Positions 1 to 12,019 of a stretch of DNA of 64,000 bases are shown here, in pieces. Location: the NCBI RefSeq assembly GCF_010183535.1, contig NC_071331.1, positions 10,912,001 to 10,976,000 on the forward strand, given 5' to 3'. Position numbers and translations under genes: made by a program. Position 1 is the stretch's first letter; every line of letters starts with the position of its first letter. Source of the DNA: Caenorhabditis remanei. Lineage: Eukaryota; Nematoda; Chromadorea; Rhabditida; Rhabditidae. The notes under the pieces were generated by a model. The model was given only the letters and a program-made list of their open reading frames with translations. It was not told the origin of the DNA and did no database searches.

Positions 1-2808
1 TCCACAAGTCTGAAATTCTTTCCTGCAAGATTGCACCAGCCGCTGCTTCTTCTTCCAACTTCGCTCCATTTACTATATGCCTAGTTTATAGACCACCCGA
101 TTCACGCACCCTTGAGTCGGAAGCTCTCTTTAATCACCTGAATACTTTCCTCCCTCTCAAATCTTGCCTCCTAATCGGGGATTTCAATTTTCCCGAAATA
201 GTCTGGTCTCATAAATCTCATGCTCCTCACAACTTTCAGAGCTTTCTAGATTCCCGTGGGTTTGCTCAGCTCACAAACTTTCCTACTAGAATTGGCCCTA
301 CTTCTTCCAACATTCTCGACCTCATCATCACATCCAACGATTTTCCCATCTATAAATTAGAATGTAGTCCACCTCTTCTCAATTCAGATCATCTCAGCGT
401 TCATTGTGTATTCGGACCTCCCATTACAAACTCTAATACATCCAGACCTCCACCCGTTTGTCGCAATCGCCTTGACTACCGTAAATGCGATTTCAAAGCC
501 TTAAACTCTTCACTGGCTTCTACTGACTGGGATCTTCTACTCAGCACCCTCCCCTCAGCATCTGACAAATATGATAAATTTATCTCAATCCTTTCTAATC
601 TAATTTCCTCCCACACCCCCTTCATGTCTCCTGTCAAAACCCGCGGTCCTTCTAACCTTGCCAGGCAGCTCAAACGGGTACGCTCCTCATATTCTAAAGC
701 TCTCAAACTACCCACTCCTCCCCCTGCTTTAATCCGTAAATTCCAAGCCCGAATCAAAAACATTCAGCATAGTATCAAACGTAAATTTTACCGCCGCGAA
801 AATCATATCCTCGCCGCCCCCCACAGTAGGTCATCCCGTGCCTTGATAAACACACGGGTTAAAGGCAGGTCTGCAATCCCACATCTTTCCGTAGGCAACG
901 AACTTATTACTTCAGATTCCGCTAAAGCTTCTATTTTCTCTTCTGAATTTCTGTCAAATTATAATTCCACCGTGCCTTCCTCTCCATCCTTTCCCATCAT
1001 CAATCCGTCATCTTCCCCTCATGCACTCCCACCCATAGACCTTTTCCCCCCATGGGTTATTGAGCAAGCTATCACCAAGATTCCCTCCAAATGTGGTTTC
1101 TCAGTTCATTTAGCCAACTACTACGTTATCAAACAATGCGCCACTACTCTTGCCTTACCCCTTTCCATAATATTTTCTGAGTCATTTAAATCTTCAATTG
1201 TCCCCAAAGCCTGGTTGCACGCCACTATTATACCCGTCTTCAAGAAAGGTAATCCCTCCGCACCTCAAAATTACCGTCCCATAAGTCTAACAGATCCCTT
1301 TGCACGCCTTTTTGAAAGAATAATCTGCCGTCAAATCAGATTGGACGTAGGTCACCAGTTTAGCGTTCACCAGCACGGGTTCCTTCCTCGTCGTTCTTGC
1401 CCCAGTTCTCTTGTTTACTCCACGTCCAACTACAAAAGGATTCTTAAAGATCACCAGACTGTTGACGTAGTTTTTTTCGATTTTTGGAAAGCATTTGACA
1501 AGGTAAACCACACTCTCTTACTCAAGAAACTTTACAGTTTTGGTATCCCCACCCAATACGTTTCCTGGTTCAAATCTTTCCTGAAGGATCGTACTTTCTC
1601 CGTCATGGTTAATGGTTCTTTGAATAGTAAAGTTTCCCCCATACCCTCTGGAGTTCCACAAGGTACAGTAGCCGGCCCTCTCCTCTTTCTAGTTTTTTTA
1701 AACGATCTCCTGCTTTCTCTTCCTCCCAGCTTACACTTTGCAGCTTTTGCGGATGATATCAAGCTCTACTCTCACGACCCTATTCTTTTGCAAACCGGTA
1801 TCGATACTGTATCCAAATGGGCCTCCTCCAACTCTCTCCCTCTTGCTCATACTAAAACTACTCTTCTACGGCTCGGTTCCAAAAACCCGGGTCATCTTTA
1901 TAACATAGACTCCATCCCCATCACCGAATCTTCAGCAGTACGGGATTTAGGATTGTTAACAGATTCACACTTGAAATTTGATAGCCATATCGCCAAATCT
2001 TCTTCATTAGCTATCCTACGCTGCAGCCAACTACTCAAGTCATTTCGATCTCGATCCCTTCCTCTGTACAAACACTTATTCAACACCTATGTCCTTCCAG
2101 TTCTTGAATATTGCTCTTCTGTTTACTCTCCGTCTCCCTCTAGCATCCTCTCTCATAAACTTGAAAAACCTCTTCGTTCGTTTACCAGAAAAGTTCTTCA
2201 GAGGTGTAACATACACTATACCTCCTATCTAAATCGTCTCGAGATTCTTGACTTATACTCCCTCCGTCACCGTCGTCTCAAATCACAATTAATTCTACTT
2301 TATAAAATCATTTGCGGCGCTACTTTTTTTCCCTGAAATCCAGGCATATGTCAGACTGTCCAACTCTAACAGACGCCCCATGACACTCATTTGTATTAGG
2401 CCCCAAGTTAATGACTTTTTCTCTTCCACAGTCCCCATCTGGAATTCCATCACATCTAATTGCCCCAAATTTCTCCCACCCGGTAAATTCATCTCCCTTC
2501 TTGAACAATCCATTAATCGGTTATAATTATGAGCTTTTTCACCTCCAATATGTTATATCGCCCCCCACTCGCCCCATTCCATTTTAACTGTCAGTCATAT
2601 TAATTTATTCTTTTTGAAATTCTCACCACCAATACATCCACAATATTCGGTTTTAAATTTATCTTTCCCCAACCCTATCTTGCCATTATGATCCTCTATT
2701 TATACATTGTTCCCCCACCCCTACCTGGTCTTTCGCCTCGTGAGGGGCTTGATCAGGTCTCAAGTGTTAACTACTGATTTTTTTCTTTGTGTCAATAAAT
2801 TAAATTAA
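1..2808 (+). mobile_element. CR1-like non-LTR retrotransposon, 5' end outside window
   Basis: The reading frame runs in from the window edge and holds the end of an APE-type endonuclease followed by a reverse transcriptase. After the stop there is a roughly 280-bp 3' region ending in short A/T-rich repeats (AATAAATTAAATTAAAT near 2795-2810), as CR1-type LINEs end in short repeats rather than a long poly(A). A hAT-like element begins 50 bp further on. The clade call (CR1/Sam-like) rests on protein motifs only; the target duplication cannot be checked because the 5' end is missing. Confidence 0.85.
3..2526 (+). pseudogene. LINE ORF2: endonuclease-reverse transcriptase, frameshifted near the C-terminus
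   Basis: The frame is open from base 3 to a TGA at 2334-2336, so the Met at 624 is internal and not the true start. The endonuclease C-terminal half shows the GDFN box (177-188) and the SDH box (384-392). The reverse transcriptase shows NYRPISLT, an AFDKVNH-type box, SGVPQGT and the catalytic FADD (1746-1757). At the T-rich run near 2323-2330 the frame must change by one base: the other frame continues through VPIWNSI, typical of this ORF's C-terminus, to a TAA at 2524-2526. This one-base lesion (or assembly error) would remove about 60 residues. Otherwise it is strikingly intact, which suggests a young insertion. Confidence 0.85.
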
Positions 2809-2858
2809 ATATGATTTTGCCATTCACGTTTTTTGTAGCAGTTCAGTGACAAAAACCT

Positions 2859-3192
2859 CATACTTGTCAAATCACGGGCCGGCCCGCGGGCCGGGCCGGG
2901 CCGGGCCGGGCTCGCTGAAAATTTCAGGGCCCGGGCCGGCCCGCAGGGCCCGCAGCAAAAAATTATTTTTGAAAAATAGAATTGAAAGTCTTGGAAATTA
3001 AATTTTTTCTTCGGTTTACACTAAAAAGAGGTCGGGGGATTCGATAAGACTACTTTCAGAAGCCTCCAGCAAGTTCTTGATCCTGATTCTGATCATCGGC
3101 TGATTTTTTTTTCAATATTTTGACGGGCCGAACGGGCCGGGCCGGGCCGGGCCGGAAGATATTTTTAGCGGGCCCGGCCCGTGACAAGTATG
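2859..3192. mobile_element. hAT-like non-autonomous element, CATACTTG family, copy 1
   Basis: Terminal inverted repeats CATACTTGTCA / TGACAAGTATG are flanked by a perfect 8-bp duplication AAAAACCT (2851-2858 and 3193-3200). The interior is built from GGGCCGGCCCG-type palindromic GC blocks at both ends with AT-rich DNA between. No coding capacity. The 8-bp duplication supports the hAT superfamily. Related copies lie at 10055, 38886 and 47458. Confidence 0.85.
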
Positions 3193-5324
3193 AAAAACCT
3201 AAATGAGCTGCTGATAGCTTCTCTCATACTCCCAATTTTTAATTTTCCAAAAGTTACAGATCATTGAATACACCTATTATTTTTTCAATACTGTTTTGGT
3301 AAACTTCCATTATCAACTCTACTGTTCAGAGCACATGAAAGAAAAATTAAAGAATATTCTCCTGTATCGAATTAATGTTAAATTAGGAGAAATGAAACCG
3401 AAAATAATGGCTTATTTGTTCTTGTTGTTTCCCATGTCATTATGGTTTTTCGACATAGTTCCGCTGAACTGAAATGGTTTTAAACAGACTTGTGCAGGGC
3501 CGGAATAAAAATTGTTTTAGGTTCGGTCCGGAAAGGTCCGCACCCGGCCCACTCGACCCGGTCCTGCCCGTTTTGAACCAAAATTTAAATGTTTTGACAT
3601 CTTGTTTTTAAGTCTTGTCCACGACAAAAAATGAGCCGCCCCGATTTTTGAAAAGTCTGGTTTTAAACAATGACAACAAAAATGGAGCACTTTTCAAGGG
3701 CTTTCCTATCAAGGGCAGAATATATAGAAAATCAAAAAAATTGTCTGTTTAATGACTCCTACTTCATACCTTCAATAAAATAATTGAACAGTAAATAGAT
3801 GTTGGGAATCACTTAACCTCATGGGTTGGGATTGCGCTTCAATGACTAAGACCCGCACACAAAAACGAACTAAAATTGAATCTGGGTGATTGACAATGAT
3901 TATATGTCCCAGCCGTCCTCATTATTGAGAATATCTCGTTGTGATGAGCATTGCAGCATCGCTCAAAAAACTTTCAAACCTATGGAAAGATGGGGTTCAA
4001 CTTCTCTTCACTGTTTAAAATCAGTCGATAACAAAAATTACGCTTCCTCGAAACAGTGAAAAACTTTCATTTTTCTCAATATTCCACTTCGTTCATACTC
4101 CACACCGGTGCAAAGCACCTACCACTCCCATATCTTGAACCTTGTCCCCCATGTGCACCCAAGTAATGTTCCGTGCAAATTTGAACTTTCTCCTCCTTCT
4201 CCTCCTTCTGTTCCTCCCCGATTATTCTTTTTTCGTCTCTTTCCAAAATCTATAACTTCTTCTCTCCTCCTCAACTCCTCAAACTTCTTCAAATCTCTCT
4301 TCGTCACCAAATCAAGAATAGAAGTCAATGAAGTCAGTCTCCCGCCGCCCGTCTTCTTCTTCTATCCGTAACTCAATTCAGTCCCGTCGCCTCACTTCCA
4401 TGACCTTCCTCTCCACTCCTCCTCCTCCTTCTTCTTCATTTTGTCACTGTTTATTCGTTCTACGCCTTCTTCTACTTCTGAAAAAGTGAACAACGTCTTC
4501 TCCGTTTCCATTACTTTTTTTTGAGAATCTGATTCTGAAAAAAGAAAAGAAAGGGTGTCGCTTCTGAGAGGATTCGTGTGACGCAAGGGGAAGGAAGGTG
4601 ACACATCATGCCACGATGGGTAAGAGTGTGTTCTCAATAACAATTTGAACTTATTTTGAGAATTTGGGTAGGGCCTCCACCGTGGAGGGAAAATTTATAT
4701 GTTTCAAAGAGTTTTTATGGATTCAAGTTACATTTTTAATTCATTGAGACAACATTGTTTTTAACTCTGACCTACCGAAATTTAATTTTATTTATTTATT
4801 TCATCGAAGGGTGGATGCCACTTCTGCAAAATCACCTTGAAATCACCTTGAAATTCACTTTTTAATTCTTTTCATTGTTTCAAAAAAATTTAGTAGAGCG
4901 AGGTTATAAGAAAAAGGTTACTCACAAGTAGTTATCACTATTCAGCCCGAAATATTCCAGTTTCATGAATCAAAAATTAATCAGAAATCATGATAAATGA
5001 TATTCGATTCATGTATCCAGTATTTATTGCACCCAAAATCTAAAAATGTTCAAAATTCTCGACATGGATTATAAACAAAACCTTTAAAAATTCATTGATT
5101 TCATGTTTCACGATAACTGTAATTTTTCTTTCGCACAAGCCGTATATTGAATAAGATGTATTCATTTTGGATGCCCATTGAAACTATGATTATTATAAAG
5201 ACGAACCCAGTTCAGAGATGCATCCCAAAATGAGAATGTGTTAAACTTATCAAAACTATAAGAAACCGAGAAATTCACAACAATCCTCACTCCCCCGTCA
5301 CCTCAACTAACTTCAAATTTTCAG
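3193..5324. other. Intergenic region between LINE/hAT element and LGIC-A
   Basis: No convincing gene. It contains a GC-rich patch at about 3493-3570 with GCAGGGCCGG near its left end and CCGGTCCTGC near its right end, possibly a decayed palindromic element. A pyrimidine-rich tract lies at 4190-4450. The last 450 bp resemble the DNA upstream of LGIC-B and LGIC-C, so this part belongs to the duplicated module. Confidence 0.5.
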
Positions 5325-8300
5325 ATGAGTCATCCCGGTTGGGTGATGGTTTCATTCCTCACCGAACTACTATCTCAATCATCGAAAGGAATCGCTCAAT
5401 CACTGGATAATTGTGCAAATGATACGGAAATCATCAATGCGTTACTCAAAGATAGTTATAATAAGGTGAGCAACGTGAGAATTATCAAAAACAAAATCAG
5501 CATCGAAACGAAGTTTTTTTTCAATATTTGAAGAATGTGAAACTGAAAATAATAAAACATTTCCAGCACTACATACCATCGCATCCAACACATGTCCGAG
5601 TCGATATGTGGGTTCAAGAAGTGACATCTGTTTCAGAACTTACACAAGACTTCGAAATCGGTTTGTTGTTATTAGCGCGCCATCAGCTGTTACATTACCT
5701 TATTTAAGATCTGTACATCAACGAATTCTGGGAGGATCCTGCATTAGTATACGAAGATATGAATCCATGTAAACGGAATATCTCATTTGATGATAAGGTT
5801 CTGCAGAGGTTATGGATACCCAACACTTGTTTTATCAATTCCAAAAATGCAGCTATTCATGAATCACCGTTTCGGTGAGTTAGTTTTGAAAAAAAGAAAC
5901 GATCGTCATATTGAAGTAGAGAGAATCCGAACATCATAAACCACATGTTTGAAACAGTAAAATAGTTTTCATTTCAGACATTCCACAAATTTTCATTACC
6001 TAGTTTATTATATAATATAAAACTTTCCAGAAACGTCTTCCTAATGGTATTCTCAAATGGAACACTTTGGACGAATTATCGAATGAAACTAACTGGACCA
6101 TGTGATATGAAACTGAAGCGATTTCCATTTGACAAGCAGAAATGTTATCTCACTTTTGAGTCGTACGTTTTTGTATCGAGTCAAAATCCACTAACATGAT
6201 TAAAATTTAGAGATAGCTGATATGAAACAGTAGTTTGTTTTGATATTTATAAAATTCAAAATAAGCTTTTGTTTCTTATCTAAAAATCGAGGAATATTAC
6301 CATACTGTCATAAAATAACTGATATGAAACTGTAGAAAACATTTCAGATTCAATTACAACACCGGAGAAGTGAGAATGTCGTGGAACCAGCCATATCCTG
6401 TTATTCTACTCAAAAGAATTGATCTACCCGATTTCAAATTGGTCAATTTCAGTGTGATTGCAGTAGAGCAGGTTTGTAAAATCGTCTGTTGTATTAGTAT
6501 TCGGGAATACTCTATTTAGAAATAATGAGAACTAGAAACAGACAAATTAGGTATATTTATGCAAGACATGAGACATGCATTATCACTGAACTACTAGTGG
6601 GCCGTGAGTATCTTTAATTTCAGATGTACCCTGCCGGGTGGTGGGATGAGTTGACTGTCGCTTTTGTGTTCCAACGAAGATACGGGTGGTATGTTCTACA
6701 AGGGTAAATAGTCTTGTTTTCCTGGTTTTTCCAAAGAATTCGAAATTTCAGATACATACCAACTATGGTCACAATTGTCATCTCTTGGATTTCATTCTAT
6801 TTGGGACCGAGGTGAGTACATTTGAATGTGATTGGACCTATCTATCAGGGTTGTGCAATATTTGAAACATGACTCAACTATAATTGAGCAATCCAACTTA
6901 AGACAAAATCGTGTTTCCATGTATTTCTTATCTGAATTTTGTTCTTTAAACTCTAATTATTAAAATTTTGAAAACCCAATTGATATATGTAACATCTCTG
7001 CTTCTGTTGCTTCTAGAGTGTCGCCTCGCGAGACGAAACTCGCAAAATTCCCGATTTCCCGGTTTCGGCTCGACTCGGTTCGTCCCGGTTCGTCTCGCAC
7101 TCTGTCTCGGTTTGGTTCGGTTCGTCTCGGTTCGGTTTGTCTTGCATTCGGTTCGTCTCGATTCGCAAAAAGTTCGGAAAGTTAATTTCCCGCAAATTAC
7201 TCGCAAAGTTCACAAGACAAAGTGAACTATTCTCGTATTTCACGCGTTGATCATTTCTACCGTTAATTTTCTGAAAATAAAAATTTGGTAATTAAAGTCT
7301 TGAACTTTTCCAAAATAATAAAATAAATTTCAGAAAAAATAAATGGAAATGAGATTAGAAAAAGTTCACGACTTTAATTACCAAATTTTTATTTTCAGAA
7401 AATTAACGGTAGAAATGATCAACGCGTGAAATACGAGAATAGTTCACTTTGTCTTGTGAACTTTGCGAGTAATTTGCGGGAAATGAACTTTCCGAACTTT
7501 TTGCGAATCGAGACGAACCGAATGCAAGACAAACCGAACCGAGACGAACCGAATGCAAGACAAACCGAACCGAGACGAACCGAACCGAGACGAACCGAAC
7601 CGAACCGAGACAGAGTGCGAGACGAACCGGGACGAACCGAGACCGAATTCCCGCGGGACTCGCATGAACTCTAGCTACTCGCGGGACAGGGTGTCTTCCG
7701 AGGCGACACTCTAGTTGCTTCATTTTATGATATTATCGAAACATTTATAGTTCCAACTTTTTTATACCAGTAACCACAATAATATTATCGAAACATCTAT
7801 AGTTTTTTTTACTCATTATAAATCATTTACAACTTCCCCCTTCCACCCTCTAAATTCCCAAATCTTTGCAGAGCAATCCCCGCCCGAACAATGCTCGGAG
7901 TCAACTCCCTCCTTGCGATGACATTTCAATTCGGAAATATTATTCGAAATCTGCCACGTGTCTCTTATGTAAAAGCAATCGATGTATGGATGTTATCTGG
8001 AATGTTATTCATCTTCCTATCACTTCTCGAGTTGGCGGTCGTTGGATTCATGTCGAGGAATGAGGGATTGCCTCCGAAAGTCAGTTTTTTACTTAAATGT
8101 AAACATTTTTCTGATGTTTCAATGCGTTGCCAAACCTGATGAAAGCCCAAAATAAATAATGAGCTCAAAAAATTTTCCAATTATAAAATTCCAGATCAAA
8201 AAACGAAAAAGACAAGATGAAGATGACGAGGGATTCTCATGGAAGAGTATGCAGACAAGTCCTCATTTAGAACTGAGACAGGTATGATTTCAACGGGTTT

Positions 8301-9741
8301 CTTTTTCAAGATTCTAAAAGCGTTTTGCAGTTCTGGGTGGACAAACGAGTCAATTCACTACGGAATGACAGTGGAGTGCCTCCAGCTGAAGATTATGTGA
8401 GTCCTCTATACTTCAAATCAGACATATTGATGACTGAAACTATGTAATGAACCACACTCAGCTCAGCTTCCAGAAACTAAATTTTGAAGAGGTTATCATG
8501 AAACTGTAACATTTTTTCAAAAAATTATTTCAAAATGGGGCTCGTTACTTACTAAATGACAGGGGTGTGCGGACAGGAAAATTTCGGAATTTCGGACACT
8601 AAAAAATGTCCGAGTTTCAAAATTTCGGAATTTCGGAATCTCGGACTATTCCGAATTTCAAATTTTCGGACTTTCGGAATTTCGGAATATTCCGATTTTC
8701 GGACTTTCGGAATTTTTTTTCAACAGACTGTCCCATTTACCCATATCGAATGCTGAAAACCGTTTTTTTTGTTAAAAAAACACTGCGAAAAGACGAAAAT
8801 TAAAAAAAACCGCCTGAAAACTGCGGAAAAAATTTGTTCGAGACCCGTCATGAAAAGTGCGCATGCGCCTTTAGTACAGTACTTTCTCTTCCATTCCGAA
8901 TTTTTTTCGGAACGTTCCGATCGGAATTCCATTCCGAAATTTTTTTTCGGAATATTCCGATCGGAATTTCATTCCGAAATTTTTTTTTCGGAATATTCCG
9001 ATCGGAATTTCGTTCCGAAATTTTTTTTTCGGAATATTCCGATCGGAATTCCGTTCCGAAAATGAGCCGATTTTCGGAATTTTTCGGAATTCCGAATTCC
9101 GTTCCGCACACCCCTGCTAAATGATCAGTGCCTATTTTGCGACTATTACCTTTTAATAAAGCCTTTCAACTAAAATCCATTCATGAAACCGTAACCCTGA
9201 CTTCCCCAATTTCAGGCACCAATGGAACTCGAACAACCGTATCAAAACATAACAAAACGAAGAGAAAAACGGAAATGGATGAGTGGATTGAGGAGAAAAT
9301 GGAGGGCAATGAAGGAGTTACGACCCGAAACTGTTGATTTTTATAGGTGGGTGAATCGATAGATATTCAACAAACATACCCGATCGTAACAAGATCTACG
9401 GATTCGATGATACTGTAAAGTTTGAGAAAAAATATTGATGCAGTTAAAAAAAATTTTTATTACACCACAATTACAATCAGATCTGAAGATCAAAACGTAA
9501 TTAGGAGTATTTTACTGTTCTATGAAAGTTGTTAATTAAATTAAATTTAGAAAATGTTATAGTCATTTATTTTCAGTGCAATATTCTTCCCAACGGCGTA
9601 CATGCTTTTCAACATTTCGTAAGTCTCATCTCTCTTCTGAATTATCTAAACTCCTCTTTCTTTAATTTCAGATACTGGAGTTTCTATTTGACAAGTCTTT
9701 CGGAATATTTCGATGAGGATGTGAACATTGAACAACCATAG
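5325..9741 (+). CDS. LGIC-A: cys-loop ligand-gated channel subunit, probably anion-selective
   Basis: Thirteen exons: 5325-5465, 5567-5660, 5709-5874, 6031-6162, 6348-6471, 6624-6703, 6752-6811, 7872-8079, 8195-8281, 8331-8396, 9216-9346, 9577-9618, 9672-9741; phases agree, giving 466 aa. The extracellular domain has a canonical Cys-loop (C158, 13 residues with FPFD, C172). M1 is near residues 247-263, PAR (269-271) precedes M2, and M3 and M4 follow. PAR before M2 is the usual signature of anion-selective channels. The M2-M3 stretch most resembles nematode ACC/LGC-4x/MOD-1-type subunits by memory; the ligand cannot be told. The ATG directly follows a TTTTCAG, so it is either a trans-splice start or there is an unseen upstream exon with the signal peptide. 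Introns 7 and 10 carry hAT-like insertions. It is the only intact copy of the family here. Confidence 0.85.
5950..6230 (-). promoter_or_regulatory. Two candidate 21U-RNA promoter cores in LGIC-A introns
   Basis: TGAAACAG at 5950-5957 (intron 3) and at 6223-6230 (intron 4) are minus-strand copies of CTGTTTCA. A 21U-RNA would start roughly 35-45 nt further left on the minus strand. The equivalent intron-3 site in LGIC-B is mutated (TGACACAG). Confidence 0.5.
7014..7713. mobile_element. hAT-like foldback element in LGIC-A intron 7
   Basis: Ends TAGAGTGTCGCCTCG / CGAGGCGACACTCTA are perfect inverted repeats flanked by an 8-bp duplication GTTGCTTC (7006-7013, 7714-7721). LGIC-B has the empty site (CTTGCTTCATTTTATG near 15626). 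The arms are inverted arrays of a CGAACCGAGA-like motif and the centre is an AT-rich inverted repeat. The several short ORFs on both strands are by-products of the repeat. Confidence 0.9.
8560..9116. mobile_element. hAT-like element packed with CGGAAT repeats, LGIC-A intron 10
   Basis: TIRs CAGGGGTGTGCGGA / TCCGCACACCCCTG, with an 8-bp duplication CTAAATGA (8552-8559, 9117-9124). The matching LGIC-B intron has the single site TACTAAATGATTTTGCG near 16397. The interior consists largely of TTTCGGAATTTCGGA-like units in both orientations. No transposase. Confidence 0.9.
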
Positions 9742-10054
9742 TTTCATTATTATCTTCTATTTCTTATTCTATTTACTTTCCTGAAAATATCATCAAAACT
9801 TGATCTCTTTTCTATGTGACCTCTTGTTGTTTTGGTTCTTTTTTGTACGTTTCCATAATGAATTTTATTAATTGATTATTTTTCTGCATGTTGGAAATTT
9901 ATAATGCAAAGAAAGTATGCACAGCTTTCAAAATGAACCTGTAAGTAATGGGAAATTCTGTTTCCTAATGCTTTTGAAACGTAGTGATGTTAATGGACTG
10001 GAATTCAATCGTGCCAAGGTAAACTCCATCCTTAGTTATTGAACGCATTTAGAG
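9742..10054. other. LGIC-A 3' flank
   Basis: Intergenic DNA closely matched by the DNA after LGIC-B (17016-17330); no gene seen. Confidence 0.6.
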
Positions 10055-10141
10055 CATACTTGTCACGGGCCGGCCCGTCAAAATATTGAAAAAAAAGCTT
10101 GCTGCGGGCCCTGCGGGCCGGCCCGTGATTTGACAAGTATA
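10055..10141. mobile_element. Tiny CATACTTG-family hAT derivative, copy 2
   Basis: Begins CATACTTGTCACGGGCC and ends with the complementary sequence (last base mutated to A). The 8-bp duplication is ATTTAGAG (10047-10054, 10142-10149), which fits the hAT nTnnnnAn pattern. The LGIC-B flank has one uninterrupted site, CATTCAGAGAAATAAC, near 17320. At 87 bp it is an internally deleted relative of the element at 2859. Confidence 0.85.
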
Positions 10142-10445
10142 ATTTAGAGAAATAACACCGAAAATTTCATCTTACTATACTTTTCGAGTCAAGAAAATAT
10201 CATAAATCAAACTAATGCCACTTCTTATATAAGTTCAGTTACAGCAATATTTTTCCAACTTTAATAGTCTATACAATCATGAATCGTATTGACTTCAGTT
10301 TATCTTACTTCAGATTGTTTATGTGTCAATCCAATAACTAAACGATTGAAAACTCACAGCTTTCTTATTAAACGTGTTCAATTTATTGGTGTTAAGCAAA
10401 TGGTAGAAGACAATTAAAGTATTACAAAATAACTGTTAAAAAATT

Positions 10446-11382
10446 CTCAGGTATTTTTTGGCGAGGGTTGGGCAGTGAAAATGTTAAAAGGGCCATGTGG
10501 CCATTGAATAGGGCAAATTGCCCACAAAAAGGGCCACATGGCCCAGTGGGCACTAGTTTGGCGCGGGTTGGGCACAAGCTGGAGAGTTGGTTGCCGAAAG
10601 GAGAAGCTGGTTGGATGTGGGCACGGGTTGGGCACCTGTTTGGCCCCGGTTGGGCACCACTTTGGCCCGAAGTGGGCACAAGTTGAGAAATCGCGCTCTA
10701 CAGCACACGCTGATTTTTCACCACGATTTTTCTAATTTATTTCGTTTCTTTTTCAATTCTTTCGTCCTTCTATTTTATGCTACTTTATTTCAATTAGAAG
10801 ATGAGATAATCTACACAGATCCGCCGATAAAACAGGTAAGACGCTACTATTTTCTTTTTTTCTTTTTATCTTTCAATTTTTGACAAATTTCAGCTTAACG
10901 AGAAATAAATTCAACAATAAAAGCATCATCATCAACTATGCGCTTCGGCTACTCCACTGCTCGTCTCTGTTAATTTTCGAATTTACTTTAAATTTTTCGT
11001 TTTAATTTGTATATTTGTAACTTTTACTAAAAATTATATTCTTCTTCTGTATTCCTATTCCCCATTTTAAAGCTTGACAAATTCTAGTTTATTTTATCTT
11101 ATTACTCCCCATTATTACTGAAATTACTATTTTGTGTTTAATTTTGATGAATAAATAGTAGTAAAGTACAAAAATGTGTAATCTGGTTAATTATAGTGCT
11201 AAATGGTAACGAGCGAAAGGAGAGGAATTCCGCGCGTTGAACCAAATCTCGGCACTTTGCCCACGAAATGGGCCATGTGGCCCGCAAAATCGGCACGAGT
11301 GCCGGCGTAGGGCGGGCCCCGCGGCCCTTTTCTCTGGGCCATGCTGCCCATTTCGTGGGCAAAGTGCGAAAAAATACCTGAG
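10446..11382. mobile_element. 937-bp TIR element with GGGCCATGTGGCCC motifs, TT target duplication
   Basis: Ends CTCAGGTATTTTTT / AAAAAATACCTGAG are a perfect 14-bp inverted repeat. The paralogous DNA at 17618-17632 reads AAAAAATTATATGAAAT with no insert, so the element sits between two copies of TT. Blocks near each end repeat GGGCCATGTGGCCC- and TTGGGCA-like words. The centre (about 10700-11150) is AT-rich and has no convincing ORF. Superfamily unknown. Confidence 0.85.
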
Positions 11383-11939
11383 TTATATGAAATCTAACTA
11401 CCACAAAAAAACTGTTACAAAATGAAGCTATTCATAAAATAGAAATCGTGAAACTGGAATCCCTGAGTTTGTTTTTCTAGAATTGGAATTCCATTAAAGT
11501 ATTCTGTTCAGACCGAAGCAATATTTTGTCAATTAAATAAATATTTAGAGAGTTCAGCGCACCATTAATCCCAAACTTCTCCTGAAATAGAATGAAACTA
11601 GTGAAACCGTAACCCACGAATTATTTTACTCTATGCCAATGGAGCCTGATGCACTAGGAAACACAATTTTACAGTGTACAAATCAACTACCTGAAACTGT
11701 AATTTTTGTTTTAATAACTAAATAAAAACGTGTGGAATGAAACCTGAACCTCCATTACAAGATGAATTACTAATTTTCGACAAGTTTTTTTTCATAAGGA
11801 ATACGTGAAACCGTAATCCATCCCCCCAATTTCCCCGTGACCACTCCTACCCTCTTTCCCCCATAAACTAATTCCCCATTCCATTCAATCCCCCCGAGAT
11901 ATCCCCAATCAATTTCAAAGTTTACTTTGCCATTCTCTC
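11383..11939. other. X-1 upstream region
   Basis: Repeated upstream of the other X copies. Contains several GAAACTGTAA / GAAACCGTAA words (variants of the reversed CTGTTTCA core). No gene seen. Confidence 0.5.
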
Positions 11940-12019
11940 TCTGGAATTCAAGGATAAATATCGATACATTGTGAGTTCTCTTTCTTCTCATTCCTCTCAT
12001 TCCAACCAATTTCAGAAAA

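Noticed and set aside
4392..4643. 83-codon minus-strand ORF as a gene
   Set aside because: Glu/Lys-rich translation of a pyrimidine-rich tract; no neighbouring exons or domain.
5628..5635. CTGTTTCA as a 21U promoter (also 14352 and 28818)
   Set aside because: It lies inside LGIC exon 2 and encodes part of VTSVSEL in all copies, so coding constraint explains it.
8556..9124. Overlapping ORFs of 65-98 codons on both strands
   Set aside because: Repeat translation within the hAT-like element; no start context or splice structure.
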